Assembly (NCBI GenBank): GCA_032433765.1
Contig: JAVIAB010000092.1
Coordinates: 105,676,779 to 105,740,778 of the forward strand
Direction of reading: 5' to 3'
DNA from: Megaustenia siamemsis
Lineage: Eukaryota; Mollusca; Gastropoda; Stylommatophora; Ariophantidae
DNA: 64,000 bases
Part shown: positions 10,354 to 21,534 of the stretch, piece after piece
Layout of the letters: every line of letters starts with the position of its first letter
How positions within the stretch are numbered: position 1 is the first letter of the stretch
Notes under the pieces: generated by a model
Seen by the model: only the letters and a program-made list of their open reading frames with translations
What the model was told of the DNA's origin: nothing
Database searches by the model: none
Program-made: the position numbers and the translations under genes

Positions 10354-10924
10354 CTCATACATGGCGATAATATGCTAGATACTCAAGAAAGGAAATGAAA
10401 AAAAGTCACTTCCCTGCGGTCCAGATGTTTGTCATTTTTTGACTAAACTAAAATAAAGGGGTGGGCTGATTAAATATATATCTCACTGACCAGGCATTCA
10501 GGTGAGAAATAAAAAGGAAGGGTTCTAAAAATATGGGGAGGTAGGTACAAGATACGTATAAACCGTGTATATCTAACTGTGGGTGTGCACAACGAACAGA
10601 TGTGTTTAAAAAAGCCTGTGTACATAACCATATATGCGTACAAGCATAAGTGTGTATATACTACAAAGCACACAAAAGAAAACCCGAAGGTGTCCAAATA
10701 TGCCAATACATATGCAGACAGATATACATACATGTATAGGTTTGGTAGCACATGGGGGTAAGAAATGTATGGTAGGTGTCCTATGTGTATGAGAGCGATA
10801 GTTCATGCCTTGGGGTGAGAGCGAACTCAACTTGGCAATGAGACGATTCTCAAGGGCGAACCGGCTGCGATTTCAGCTTCACATCTCTATGTATCTTGGT
10901 GCTCCTGATGCCTTTACTCTTTCT
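10354..10924. other. No gene recognised
   Basis: AT-rich sequence with TATATA and ACATAC words. The open frames on both strands are short and unlike known proteins. Confidence 0.5.
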
Positions 10925-11000
10925 TTAAAAATCATGGTCATTAACACCATATTCCCTATACGCCACTTAGCGTGACGGGGCTCTTTACTTTTTTTTTTTT
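10925..11000 (+). mobile_element. SINE B 3' tail fragment
   Basis: Contains ACACCATATTCCCTATACGC and CACTTAGCGTGACGGGG then T-rich sequence, the constant 3' end of SINE B. The head and body are missing. Confidence 0.75.
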
Positions 11001-11394
11001 TTTACAGAGAGAAAGCAACAGTGGATTTGATAATTAGTACAGATAGGAGAGAGAAATCGAGAGGCATGATCGCCAACGTCTATTCGCATGACACTTACGA
11101 TGTTTGGCTTGTCAAGCCCAACATTTTAGCGCCTGGTGTTCCACAAGCGCACTTTTTTGCGCCTCATTCCATCAACTTATTCTCTCATCCATCTGTTTAA
11201 AAAACCAGCATTGCGCTCTTTTTATTTGCACTTGTTATTCTTACACTTCGTTGATTCTTTTATATAGCCAAGCTTGTTTTACTGATTTCATTAGCATAAG
11301 TATATATCTTCCTGGCGTGTATAATCACACATTCAAGAGAATGTCCGAATGAAAGAGGGTCTCAATGTTACCCCATAACTTTCTATCTTTACAA
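11001..11394. other. No gene recognised
   Basis: Begins with T-rich and GAGAGAAA stretches. A frame at 11104-11352 has no family resemblance. Confidence 0.45.
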
Positions 11395-11735
11395 CTGTTT
11401 ATCAGTTTTGCTGTTGGCTTAACTGTCTGGTACCTTTTTACTATGTCTTCCTCTGTCTTTTCTTCCCTCAGTTTTTCCCAGTTGTTACAAAATATATTTT
11501 CTTCCCTCCCTTCTCATTACATAATTAAAAAAAAAAAAGATGTGTTCTCATTTTCTTTTTGCTATGACCTTCTTTGAAAGAAAGTAACCTTCGTTACTAA
11601 TTTTAGCTGGTCATGACATTCTCAACGTTCTTCTGTAAAATCATATTTCTGTGATTTCCAACAATTCTCATCTCTTTGATCCAGGATTCACAGAACCAGA
11701 TTTGAGACTGGTTCTATATAACCATGAAGAATCCG
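11395..11735 (-). mobile_element. L-B non-LTR retrotransposon relic
   Basis: Parallels 16620-16930 word for word in places: CAGTTGTTACA, CTTCTCATTACAT, TTGCTATGACCT, GACATTCTCAACGTTCTTCTG, GATCCAGGATTCACA, GGTTCTATATAACC. These correspond on the minus strand to the conserved post-RT region with ESW-like and RRMLRI-like segments. All frames are broken. It abuts a (CT)n run on its 5' side. Confidence 0.7.
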
Positions 11736-11737
11736 TT

Positions 11738-11781
<44 letters not shown>
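11736..11781. repeat. (CT)n microsatellite
   Basis: Pure CT dinucleotide run of about 23 units between the L-B relic and SINE D. Confidence 0.97.
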
Positions 11782-11785
<4 letters not shown>

Positions 11786-11796
11786 AAACAGTAATG

Positions 11797-11965
11797 GGAG
11801 CTTGGTGGCGCTGTAGTTAGTGCACTTGTCTGCGGATCGAGAGGTTGAAAGTTCAAATTACAGTTGAGGCAGATTTTTTTCTGCGACCTAAAAAAAGAAA
11901 AATTCTAAAAATATTCCCCAGCGTCCACCCAGCGTTTTAAATGGGTACCAGATTTATCTCAGGGA
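11797..11965 (+). mobile_element. SINE D (tRNA-headed)
   Basis: Starts GGAGCTTGGTGGCGCTGTAG (A-box region), B-box-like AAAGTTCAAATTAC, then CACCCAGCGTTTTAAATGGG and GTACCAGATTTATCTCAGG. The middle block is shared with SINE B and B2 although the head differs. Only one copy was seen. Confidence 0.65.
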
Positions 11966-12541
11966 AAGAAGTCCAGCAAGGAATGGAACTTGTCACCCCA
12001 CCTCATCTAGCTATGTACGACAACAATGAAGACACTGACACTAAATTACCCAACGGCATTTACATTGGAACTACTTTAGCTTTATTGCCGATGGTGGTTG
12101 CGAAATATCTTTTTTCATCCTTTACCTTGGACTGCTCTGGACCTCATCTTGATTCCGTAGCCGATATTCAAAAAAGCTTTAGTTTAATACACGTATCTTC
12201 ATCTGGTATTCTGGTTCCATGAACTTTCGTCACGACCCTATTTAGAAAGAGAGGGAGAGAATATTAGAAGATAACGAGATACCTGGGTAATGCTGGACAA
12301 CCAGTTCTATATCTATACAAGATTATGACGCTCTAATAATACATTCGTAAACAGCTGTAGCCTCTCATGAGATCAAATTTGAAGATATTCCGAAGAGTGG
12401 ACAACTCTGCCGTAAATTTGAGTGAAAAGCAATTTGCCAATGTCTTCGATCAAAGCAACATAAGAACGATGTTTTAATCTAAGCGTTGCTTCACTTGATT
12501 GTGGTTAACTTGTTTACAATTCAGTAAATATATTGACTAAC
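11966..12541. other. No gene recognised
   Basis: An open frame starting at 11941 (93 codons) begins inside SINE D and has no recognised motif, so it is not called as a gene. The rest is featureless. Confidence 0.5.
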
Positions 12542-12840
12542 GGTGTCGAGACAGAGAGGTTGTGATTTTAAACCTCGGCTGCGCCAATTGGGATTTTTAT
12601 TCATGATTTCTCTCTGCGGCAACCATCCCTGGTCTAAGCAGAGAGGCCCGGCTTGAAACGCAGATTACTCATCGACGGGAAAAATATGAGCAGCTCTAAA
12701 GACGAAATTATCTACCAGTGCGTGAGGGTCCCCTGTGCGCACGGCTGCGAAGGAAAAACAGATCAACAAGCAAAATTCAGTTCCTAGTATTTAGGGACTT
12801 CGCCAGAGGTGAAAGCTGGCGAACGCAAAAAAAAAGAAAA
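12542..12840 (+). mobile_element. SINE C, 5'-truncated copy
   Basis: Begins within the head at TCGAGACAGAGAGGTTGTGA, degenerate B-box, then GATTTCTCTCTGCGGCAACC, AGAGGCCCGGCTTGAAACG, TTACTCATCGACGG, CTAGTATTTAGGGACTTCG and AAAGCTGGCGAACGC plus an A-rich tail. Other copies: 30917-31245 (-), 36112-36415 (+), 60065-60370 (+). Confidence 0.85.
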
Positions 12841-12949
12841 ATAATACAACTGCGAACTAGTAGATCATTGCTTTTCGTGCCTGTTGTACAAAGAAACATG
12901 TTTGTCTCATTGATTCTAATGGTAAGAAAAAGTGTTAGTGGTTAGATGT

Positions 12950-13230
12950 GTTGCGGGATCTGACATCACGGGCCGTTAGATAAGAACAGTAAGGCAACAG
13001 GTGGTTCAATTTCAGCATCTTCGTCACAGGTCCGTTAGGTGCGGACTATACACTAATAGTTGATTCAGTTTCAGCATGTTCATCACAGGTCCGTTAGGTG
13101 GGAACTGTGCAACAACAGGTGATTCAGTTTCAGCATGTTCATCACAGGTCCGTTATGTGGGATCTGTACAGCAACAGGTGAATCAGTTTCAGTATCCTCG
13201 TCACAGTTCCATTAGGCAGGACAGTCTAGT
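12950..13230. repeat. ~60-bp tandem repeat, 4-5 units
   Basis: Repeats of CATCACAGGTCCGTTAGGTG followed by GGAACTGT..CAACAGGTGATTCAGTTTCAGCAT. Each unit carries CAGTTTCAGCAT. Units differ at several bases. Confidence 0.85.
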
Positions 13231-14165
13231 AACCGTAATATGTGAATGTAAACTGTAATATTCCTAGTTTTAAATTACTTCTGAATCAAGTGTGTAGGTC
13301 AATTGAGGTCCTAAACGTCTACATGAACGCGCTCAGGGCCGTTTCGGCTGAACAGGAGACTGATTCTTTCTTAATGCTATAACTGTGAAGTTCTTTTTGT
13401 AAGTTGTCGTAATTCTATGTAATAATAATAATAATAATAATATCAAAACCGTGATAAAATGATAAAAAATCGATATTCTTCGAAATTCGATAAAATGTCG
13501 TACTAGCTATGTACAACAAAATGTGCATTCAATATCTACCTTCTTTTTCTTATCGATTACAATGAAATGTATTATCAGAATAAACATGAACTGGAATTTT
13601 GTGTGTGTGCATTTTTCACAACAATAAAGACAATGTGCTATTTTCGGAATATAATTATATTGGCTGTTTTGATTGCCTAATTAATGAATTATTTTGTTAT
13701 TACTCCACACGCTAAGTTCTCTCATTGTACACTATTACATTAAGTTGGTTAATTGGTGATAATGGGGATGGGAACTGAGTTAGTATTCTTTAGTTCGTTT
13801 AATAGACGTTCTTGGACGTCGTTCAAGCACTTGAACATAAACATTACATAAGGGTGCTCGTAAACGTGTCTTTGATGATTGTGTGATTGCCTCAAGGGCT
13901 ATTACCGAATTACAAGAATGGTTTGGGCGTGGTTTTTCTGGTGCGGAACTTAATCAGCACCCCTGTTTATAAGAACTCTGTATTGTGTATGTAAAGTGGC
14001 TTTCATCGCTGTCTACGTGTGTGTTGGTTTGTGCATGTGCTTGTACATAGAGAGTGCTGTTTGTTTTCTAACAAGTTGGTCCACTTACTGCACTTAACAA
14101 GGAGCAAACAAAAGACAAGTTGCGGGGGGGGGGGGGAAGGGGCGACCCCAGATATTGTATGGGTT
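13231..14165. other. No gene; (AAT)n and poly-G tracts
   Basis: Holds (AAT)n at about 13420-13441 and a 12-G run at about 14125-14136. No supported coding sequence. Confidence 0.5.
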
Positions 14166-14181
14166 GAAAGCTGTCAGCGTA

Positions 14182-14515
14182 TCATGGCTAACTACTGGCA
14201 TTAGGAATTGATTAAACACAGAAGAAAACAAGACAAGAGAAATGTTAGTTTTGTTACATGAATCATCATGGCTAACTACTGGCATTAGGAATTGATTAAA
14301 CACAGAAGAAAACAAGACAAGAGAAATGTTAGTTTTGTTACATGAATCATCATGGCTAACTACTGGCATTAGGAATTAATTAAACACAGAAGAAAACAAG
14401 ACAAGAGAAATGTTAGTTTTGTTACATGAATCATCATGGCTAACTACTGGCATTAGGAATTAATTAAACACAGAAGAAAACAAGACAAGAGAAATGTTAG
14501 TTTTATGACATGAAT
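14182..14515. repeat. 84-bp tandem repeat, 4 near-identical units
   Basis: Each unit starts CATGGCTAACTACTGGCATT and includes GACAAGAGAAATGTTAGTTT. The unit is 84 bp (28 codons), so a frame stays open across it, but its protein is only a repeat translation. Units differ at one or two positions (GAATTGATT against GAATTAATT), so the expansion is recent. Confidence 0.92.
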
Positions 14516-14657
14516 CTAAATAGAACTATTCATGAATCAAATGACAGCACAGCTTTCCTACCCGTCATGCAATTGTCATGTACAGAGTATGGTGTCAGTG
14601 TCCATGTATTTCCGTGACCATTGACATATGTATAGATCACGGTTATGAACACAACGC

Positions 14658-14885
14658 AAGTTTAGTTTAGTTTAGTTTAGTTTAGTTTAGTTTAGTTTAG
14701 TTTAGTTTAGTTTAGTTTAGTTTACTCGACAGGTCATCTTCATTGCACATCGCACAGCTCCATAGTGCTAAAATATCACCCCTCCCCCTCCCTCAGCTTG
14801 TAGCACCGCCTCGAAAACAATGAAGAATGTTTCAGCCAAGATGCACGAGCTCCTTATCATCGGCGAAGACTGAAAATAAAACACA
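14658..14885 (-). mobile_element. SINE H copy with (TAAAC)n tail
   Basis: On the minus strand: CTTCGCCGATGATAAGGAGC, a diverged TGGCTGAAACATTC segment, GAGGCGGTGCTACAAGCTG, AGGGAGGGGGAGGGG, GATGACCTGTCGAGTAAAC and then a pure pentanucleotide tail of about 13 TAAAC units (14659-14724 on +, read as TTTAG). It pairs with 8263-8402. Confidence 0.65.
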
Positions 14886-16480
14886 AATGCTAATGAGCAC
14901 ATACACTGGATGAGCGGGCATTTACCTTTTTCTCTAGCGTTAGAGTTGTATCCATTAACATTTACGATACAATTCAGGTGAGATCAGATAAAACATCACA
15001 TGTAGTGTAGTGTGTTTGAGTGAGTCGGTATCACTCAGGGTTAACAACACGCCCTTTCACTCAACTCCGATGAAACAACAAATGGGTGCATGGCGTTTGT
15101 TCACGAAAGAAGAGATGTTGTGGAGGGTGTTCGGCCATGTTTCCCATATATTTATGCATAAAAAACTGAAGAACTATCACTGCACTCATAGCAACGGTAA
15201 TGTTATTGATACCATTACTTTTTATTACTAGTAGAAATAATAACATCTTATTTTAAACCTCTCCTGCCATGCAGCTATCCCAGAACTGTGAAAGGACTCT
15301 GACACACTATGAAAACGCACCCGAAAGTCAGTCCCAGATGTACTATATCGCTTTTCTCATTGAAACTCAAGTAACTCATGCGACGCAGTTGATGTTAATC
15401 TGCATTGGCCTAGTTCGTTGTGTGAGATGATCTGCTTCATAGGCAGCAACGATCCTCCATAAATGTATATACAGACAAGAGTTTAAAGGACTGCCAAGTT
15501 CTCCACTAAGGTTGTTTAATCCATCGTATTTTTGTACTGACCAGATGACATCAATCATCATCTCCCTTCTAATGTCAAACGAGCATCGTACTTCTGCAGT
15601 AGTGGTACACAGATTGTCATTGTTGTTCATGAGTTTCTCGTTATTCTCCAAGTATAGATTCTTTAACTAGTCTGTCTTTTTACCTTATGTCAAGTATACT
15701 TTTTGATATGATCCAGCTCTGACGACCTTACTCATGACCGATCAGATGTAAAATAATAACCTAAGAAACTAAGAAACTTTTGTTATAAAATGCGGTTTTA
15801 TGCATTAAAACTTTACTAGTAGAACACCTGTACAAATTTGCTCATATTATGACTCCACCTACAAGTGATAGAGGAGCATGTGTTCTCATATCCACAAAAT
15901 GTGTTCTAATAGCAGAAATATAACAAGGGATCACCAAAGCTGGACAGGTCAAAGGTCTGGGACCAGGAAATGCGAGACACTAATATGTTGAAATCGGATG
16001 CACTAGGATACATACCTAGCATAACAGTGCAACGTAATTCTCACTATTAAGAAGTATAATTTAGAAGATCGTGTCCTTCTATCTGCGTTTAGCTTAAATC
16101 ACATCTGATCAACACTTCCAGAAATAGTTGTGTTATGGCGACTCAGCACAGGTAAGCGACTGTAAGGTGGATATCAGAAACGCTTTAAAAACTCTTCCAA
16201 TATGTCTCTGAGAAGCGTCTCCAAGAAACTTCTCTAACTATGACATTCTCTTGGAAATCTTTGCGCAGAACCGCCCACTATGGCGTAGCAACTTCAGTAA
16301 AAGCACCTTCATCGCAGGAAAAAAAAACATCGAAACGACGAGGCACGAAGAAGAAAACGTTTGGTCAGGACAAATAGAATAACCAGGATTCATATCACCA
16401 ATCAGGATCATATATGTTCCATATACCAGATTTGGATTTGACAATCCCGTCTGCACGCACAAAAAATGTGCAGTCATATC
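14886..16480. other. 1.6 kb without recognisable features
   Basis: Unique-looking sequence. A 91-codon frame on the minus strand (15376-15651) matches nothing I recognise, and no splice or codon signal decides it. A distal exon of a host gene cannot be excluded. Confidence 0.45.
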
Positions 16481-16483
16481 ATC

Positions 16484-16980
16484 ATCATCATCAAGTATCG
16501 GGCCTACTGACGTAGGTGACATGTCTCTCCACAATTTTCCATCTCGACAGTTCTTTATAATTTCTGTTGTTGCCCTTCTGCCAAGCCATTCTCTTAAGCT
16601 GTCTGGTATTTTCTCTCTTTGCTTCCCTCTATCTCTTCGTCCCTCAATTTTTCCAGTTGTTACAGTATATTCCAGTTGTTCTCTTCTCATTACATGACCA
16701 AAAAATGATGACTGTTTCTTCCTAATATTGGAAATTAGCTCTCTTTTTGCTTTGACCTCTTTCAGAACATTTTCATTACTCTTCTTAGCTGTCCGTGGTA
16801 TTCTCAACATTCTTCTGTAAAACCACATTTCTACAGACTCCAATGATTTTCTTGTCTGTTGTCCTACTGTCCATGATTCACATCCATATGTTAAGGCTGG
16901 CTCTACATAACATTTAAGAACTCTTATGCAGTCACATAGGGCTGAATTATTATTATAAATCTTAGATATCTTAATTTTTA
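16484..16980 (-). mobile_element. L-B non-LTR retrotransposon 3' end with open frame
   Basis: On the minus strand an open frame shows LKCYVEPALTYGCESWTV, EMWFYRRMLRIPRTAKK, NIRKKQSSFFGHVMRREQLE, TGKIEGRRDRGKQREKI and LGRRATTEIIKNCRDGKLWR, the post-RT C-terminal region common to RTE-like LINEs. The 3' end is a (GAT)n tail at 16484-16496. The frame then reads on into flanking DNA. 5'-truncated, no RT or endonuclease. Confidence 0.87.
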
Positions 16981-17790
16981 AAATGTTATTTACCTCAGTG
17001 TTTCCGTCTCCCCCTCCACACACACATACACACACAACCATTCTTTTCCCGGAACTGTTCTTGTTGTCTTTAACTTCAAGAAATGCAGTGTGTTTTTCTT
17101 TATTGTATTATCTGAACATCAGTAATGCCGTCGCTAGTGCATTCATCAAAACAAGCAGTGAGTTTGTCATTCTTCGTCGATGACCCACACGATTATGTCA
17201 TTTTGCTGTGCTTCTTTAAATTGTGACCTGAGATGTTTATAAAGGGTAACATGCCTCACGTTGTGATACTCGCATACATTTGTCGATGTTATGAGAAAGA
17301 TATTGACACTTCCAACAAATAAGGTAGGAGAAACTATCACAAATATTCCTGCACGGGGAGGATGGCGAAGGAAAGACAAGTACCAATAGCAATCTGATGT
17401 AGAAAAATGGAGCCAGCGACGCACAATATGAGCCAAACGATTGCCCACGCAACGACGAATGGCCACACCCAGTTCCAGATTGGAACCGAGGACATTTATT
17501 ATTGTCTTTCAAGACGCGAGAACGTTAGTAGCGTAGTAACGCCCTGGTTAGCAGTAAAGTGAAATCGTGGTGCTCTTCTATTGACCTAAAAGGTAAAGGA
17601 ATGGTACATGGCTCACTTAGTTTAGTAAGATAATTACAGCAAGCAAGATTACTGCTATCGTCACTTCTGAATTCTGTAGCCGAATACGATGAAGTGTAAT
17701 ACTTCACTCCCATTGACTTTAAATCTTATGGGGGCATCCTACCTTGTACATGTTGTCACAAAGAGGGTGGATACTGATTGGATACAAATA
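16981..17790. other. No gene recognised
   Basis: Contains an ACACACAT stretch at about 17020-17040. Overlapping minus-strand frames at 17167-17713 show no family motif. Confidence 0.45.
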
Positions 17791-17794
17791 ATAA

Positions 17795-18010
17795 TAAATA
17801 AATATTATTATATATAGGGAACTTCCGAGGCGATAATAAGGAATAATAGAACAAAGAAGGATGTGTTAGCACTCGGAAAAATTGACAGACAAACAACAAT
17901 AGAAAAAAACGAAGAACAATATATGGTCCGAAGCGGGATCGAACCCGTACTCCCTGGCACCGCGCCTTGCCACGAGAGTACTGATTGCTTTGTCGATCCG
18001 CGGCTAAGAA
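17795..18010 (-). mobile_element. SINE E (tRNA-headed)
   Basis: On the minus strand: GTGGCAAGGCGCGGTGCCAG, B-box GGGTTCGATCCCGC, TTCGGACCATATATTGTTC, TTTTTCCGAGTGCTAACAC and GATTATTATCGCCTCGGAAG at the end. The same order is found on the plus strand at 61398-61625. Both copies reach an ATAATATT-type AT-rich 3' flank. Confidence 0.75.
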
Positions 18011-18357
18011 CAAGAAGAAGACGAGGAAGAAGGACGAGGAGAATAATATTAGGAAAGGAAAGAAGGTGGTAAAAGTAGAAGACAGTTCTGGTTAAGCAGC
18101 GATCTAAAAAGATGTGAGACGATCTAGTGATTTATTTGTTAAGCTCGGGGTTGGTTATCAATTACGTCTCCTGCATAGCTACTATTGATGATTGCTTCCC
18201 CACCTTAGATATCCTTTCTCTTGTGAGCATTTCATTACTTCATATCCTGTGTATTTCTACAATCAATATGTCATAACCTCCAGAGGAAAAACAACAACAA
18301 AAACTCAAGTACAGCGAACATTGACCGAGCCCAATAATGACTGTATACACAATTTTA
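18011..18357. other. No gene recognised
   Basis: AGAAGAAGACGAGGAAGAAG purine-rich stretch at the left, then featureless sequence up to the SINE B copy. Confidence 0.45.
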
Positions 18358-18610
18358 AGTAAAGTACTCCCGTCACGCCAAGTGGCGTATAGGGAAATAT
18401 GTTGTTAGTGACCCTATATTTTACAGACCTTCAGCACATGATTTTTAGGGTAATGTGGTCGGTATTACGCCCGTGCTGATTTACTTTCCCAGAAAAAAAT
18501 TCCGGTACCCATTTAAGGCTGGGTGAACCCGGAAGCCGTCGGTTGGGATCGAACCCTACCCCTTGTCCTTTGTAGCCCAGTTCATTAACCACTGAGCTAT
18601 CGCGGCTCCC
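18358..18610 (-). mobile_element. SINE B, full length
   Basis: Minus strand: GGGAGCCGCGATAGCTCAGT (A-box), B-box GGTTCGATCCCAACC, GACGGCTTCCGGGTTCACCC, TTAAATGGGTACCGG, GGGCGTAATACCGACCACAT and the CACTTGGCGTGACGGG end. It faces the copy at 18933-19195, making an inverted pair. Confidence 0.92.
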
Positions 18611-18919
18611 ATTGTATACAAAATGCATGACAAAATTCGTGTGGCACTGAAGAGACAGTTCTATCCGTGAGGTTTTTTTTATCGTTTTGCACAATTGTTT
18701 GTCATTGATATTTTAGAGGATTTTCCCATTTGCGTCTTGTCCAGGCAGACAAAATAAACACTATTATTCTCTTATACATTCAAAGTGATTAGAAGAAACT
18801 ACGTCTTAAAATGTGAAAACTTTATTGGTTAAAAATTCAATATTGCACCCGAAACTTTCAGATGTGATAAGTCTGTGATATTTTGTTACGAGCAGTAGCT
18901 ACTAAAATATTATTTCTAC
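18611..18919. other. Spacer between the inverted SINE B copies
   Basis: AT-rich, no gene or repeat recognised. It would form the loop of a transcript spanning both SINEs. Confidence 0.5.
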
Positions 18920-18932
18920 ATACGTGTTTGCT

Positions 18933-19195
18933 GAGAGCCGCGATAGCTCAGTGGTTAGTGAACTGGACTACAAAGGACAAGGGTTAGGGTTCGACCCCAA
19001 CCGACGGCTTCCGGGTTCACCCAGCCTTAAATGGGTACCGGATTTTTTTCTGGAAAAATAAAGCGGCACGGGTGTAATACCGACCACATTACCCAAAAAA
19101 TCATGTGCTGAAGGTATGTAAAATTTATGGTCACTAACAACATATTCCCTATACGCCACTTGGCGTCATGGGGATACTTTACTTTTTACTTTACT
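18933..19195 (+). mobile_element. SINE B, full length, with target duplication
   Basis: Head GAGCCGCGATAGCTCAGTGG, a degenerate B-box GGGTTCGACCCC, TTAAATGGGTACCGG and the end CACTTGGCGTCATGGGG. Flanked by ATACGTGTTTGCT (18920-18932) and ATACATGTTTGCT (19196-19208), a 13-bp duplication with one mismatch. Confidence 0.92.
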
Positions 19196-19379
19196 ATACA
19201 TGTTTGCTATAGGTAAAAATGTGAGATTTTGTGTTTGGTTTCACAAATTGAAAACACTTCTAAAGTACATTTGATTTTTGTTAAATGTACCAGGCTCCAA
19301 GTATCTTTATCCTAGGAGATGCAAGTTTCCAAGTTTATAACTAAAATACAAATCTGAGAGGAAAACAAACTGTGTATCA

Positions 19380-19640
19380 GTTCTTGTGTTGACATCTGAG
19401 TATATGGCTCCGAACTCGGCTGTAAACACCATTCTACAGAGGAAACGAAAATACTATGGCCACGTCCAAAGACACAGCGGGTTGTGAAGAACAATAATGC
19501 ATGGCTTGTTTCCTGGAAGATGAACCTAATAGCTAAATGTAGGATCCATTTTTAGTGAGGTCATCAAACATTTTCCTAGTCGCCCACTTTGATTCCATTC
19601 TCGTAAGATCGCTTCATGTCTTTCTCATCTCTGTTAACAC
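19380..19640 (+). mobile_element. L-G non-LTR retrotransposon relic
   Basis: The first ~90 bases are the reverse complement of 21090-21160: CTCCGAACTCGGCTGTAAAC, CATTCTACAGAGGAAACG, TATGGCCACGTC. Read forward this gives a YGHVQRH motif like the GHVxR segment of other LINEs here. Downstream it decays. Confidence 0.5.
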
Positions 19641-20038
19641 ATGTCCTCTACAAGTTTATTTTTGATCTGCCTTTTTGACCCTTCTCCGTGTTGATTGTGC
19701 AACAAAAAGTGTATGTGGAGTTAAAACTTTAGCAGTTTGCATTCTATCCAGATCCACCAGCTTTGTCGAATATTTGACCACTGGTATCTGTCTGGTACCT
19801 TCCCTATTTCTTCTTCATAGCGATCACCCTTTAGGTGGTCCTGCATCGTGTCGCTATTTCACGGCAACGTCGCAATATCTCCGCCTCTCTGACTGACACA
19901 TCAGTTTTCAGCATGGATGAGAAGGTTTGTTTAACAATTTTGGCCCGGAGAGCTGCTTCTTTGCTTTACTTATTTCGAAGTTTCACTGCCATGGGTTTTT
20001 TAAGACGTGCGAGTGCACACGTGACCTCCTGTTTTTCG
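19641..20038. other. No recognised gene, left flank of the 41-bp array
   Basis: Frames of 73-84 codons on the plus strand are not family-like. The region ends at TGTTTTTCG before the array. Confidence 0.4.
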
Positions 20039-20528
20039 AGAGGGCTAGACATCGATCTCACTACCAAGACTCTGACCAGAGAGGGCTAGACATCGATCTC
20101 ACTACCAAGACTCTGACCAGAGAGGGCTAGACATCGATCTCACTACCAAGACTCTGACCAGAGAGGGCTAGACATCGATCTCACTACCAAGACTCTGATC
20201 TGAGAGGGCTAGACATCGATCTCACTACCAAGACTCTGACCATAGAGGGCTAGACATCGATCTCACTACCAAGACTCTGACCAGAGAGGGCTAGACATCG
20301 ATCTCACTACCAAGACTCTGACCAGAGAGGGCTAGACATCGATCTCACTACCAAGACTCTGACCAGAGAGGGCTAGACATCGATCTCACTACCAAGACTG
20401 ACCAGAGAGGGCTAGACATCGATCTCACTACCAAGACTCTGACCAGAGAGGGTTAGACATCGATCTCACTACCAAGACTCTGACCAGAGAGGGCTAGACA
20501 TCGATCTCACTACCAAGACTCTGACCAG
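20039..20528. repeat. 41-bp tandem array, 12 units, derived from SINE F
   Basis: Unit AGAGGGCTAGACATCGATCT + CACTACCAAGACTCTGACCAG. Twelve units; one lacks two bases (AAGACTGACC, about 20397), matching the total of 490 bp. On the minus strand the word ATCGATGTCTAGCCC equals the 3' body of SINE F (CCGATGTCTAGCC at 21334). The array is continuous with the SINE F head at 20529-20645. Confidence 0.95.
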
Positions 20529-20645
20529 AGAGGGTAAAGCTACGAAGAAACCAGGGATTCCATTTTTCTACAAATTCCCACCATCTGCCATGGGTATCGA
20601 ACCCTGAACCCTCTTGTCCAGAGACCGACGTCTTACCTCCTGACC
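20529..20645 (-). mobile_element. SINE F head whose body expanded into the array
   Basis: Minus strand: GGGTGGTCAGGAGGTAAGAC (A-box GTGGTCAGGAGG), TCTCTGGACAAGAGGGTTC, B-box GGGTTCGATACCCA, TTTCTTCGTAGCTTTACCCT, then straight into the 41-bp units. The plus-strand copy at 21166-21450 has the same order with the body once. Confidence 0.82.
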
Positions 20646-20879
20646 ACCCATTCTCCCATCACGAACTCAATGTTTGCCATTTAGATTTGTTAATTCTACA
20701 GAAGCATCTAAAAGATGAGGTTCTGGTACTTCGTGAATATTTTTCACTGTTCTCTATGTTTTACAGCAATACAATATCACTGAATTAACTGAGTTCCAAG
20801 TATGGACGCAAATTTTCCTCCATTTTGGAGAATGTGTTATGGTAAAGATTTGGTTAGAAAGTATGTACCCACTGAACTA

Positions 20880-21160
20880 ATTGCAGCAATCATCATCAAG
20901 ATGCATATTTGCAGAACGTTGCATTCATCACAGCCTGTGTTTGACAGAATTTCTGTCTAATACCCGGATTTCCCACTTCTTTTGTTGTCATGTTCAACGT
21001 CTCTTTATGCCTTTATCTTGGTATGCTCCTAATGCCTCTTCCGTGCCTTACATTATTGTTCTTCCCAACCCGTTGTGTCTTTTGACGTGGCCATAGCATT
21101 TTCGTTTCCTCTGTAGAATGGTGTTTATAGCCGAGTTCGGTGCCATATTCTCAGATGTCC
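20880..21160 (-). mobile_element. L-G non-LTR retrotransposon 3' relic
   Basis: Minus strand reads ...TILQRKRKCYGHVKRHNGLG..., a decayed GHVxRH motif as in L-A to L-E. The 5' side shares GGCACCGAACTCGGCTATAA with 19400. Reading frames downstream are broken. Confidence 0.6.
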
Positions 21161-21165
21161 CCCGC

Positions 21166-21450
21166 TGGGTGGTCTAGAGGCATGATATTGACCTCTGGAC
21201 AAGAAGGTCACTGATTCGATTACCACAACAGTCAGTAGTAACATTTATTGAAAGTTTAAAAAAAAAATCGAATCTGATTTCTTCGTGGCTTTACAGCTTT
21301 GTTTTCTTCACTACCCTCTGGAGACTGAAATCCGATGTCTAGCCATCTTGCATAACGGCGTAAAACGGAGGTTCCGCGTGCCTGATGCGCACGTTAAAGA
21401 ACCAACATAAAAATGATTAGGCCGAAAATGGTTACTGCATAAGGAAAAGA
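21166..21450 (+). mobile_element. SINE F, single-body copy
   Basis: CTGGGTGGTCTAGAGGCATG, ACCTCTGGACAAGAAGGTC, degenerate B-box TGATTCGATTACC, poly-A, TTTCTTCGTGGCTTTACAGC, TGAAATCCGATGTCTAGCC, then GCGCACGTTAAAGAACC. That last word is a tail I associate with widespread invertebrate LINE/SINE 3' ends (memory, unverified). Confidence 0.75.
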
Positions 21451-21534
21451 AATAGGGAAAAAATCTACCGAAAGAAACAGTAATATTTTCGATGATAACA
21501 AAAATGAGAGTACTTCTGAAATAAAGAATATCTG

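Noticed and set aside
14094..14369. 91-codon minus-strand frame with repeated DSCNKTNISLV
   Set aside because: Translation of the 84-bp tandem repeat, whose unit happens to keep frame.
15376..15651. 91-codon minus-strand frame as a host exon
   Set aside because: No motif or splice evidence; cannot be supported from sequence alone.
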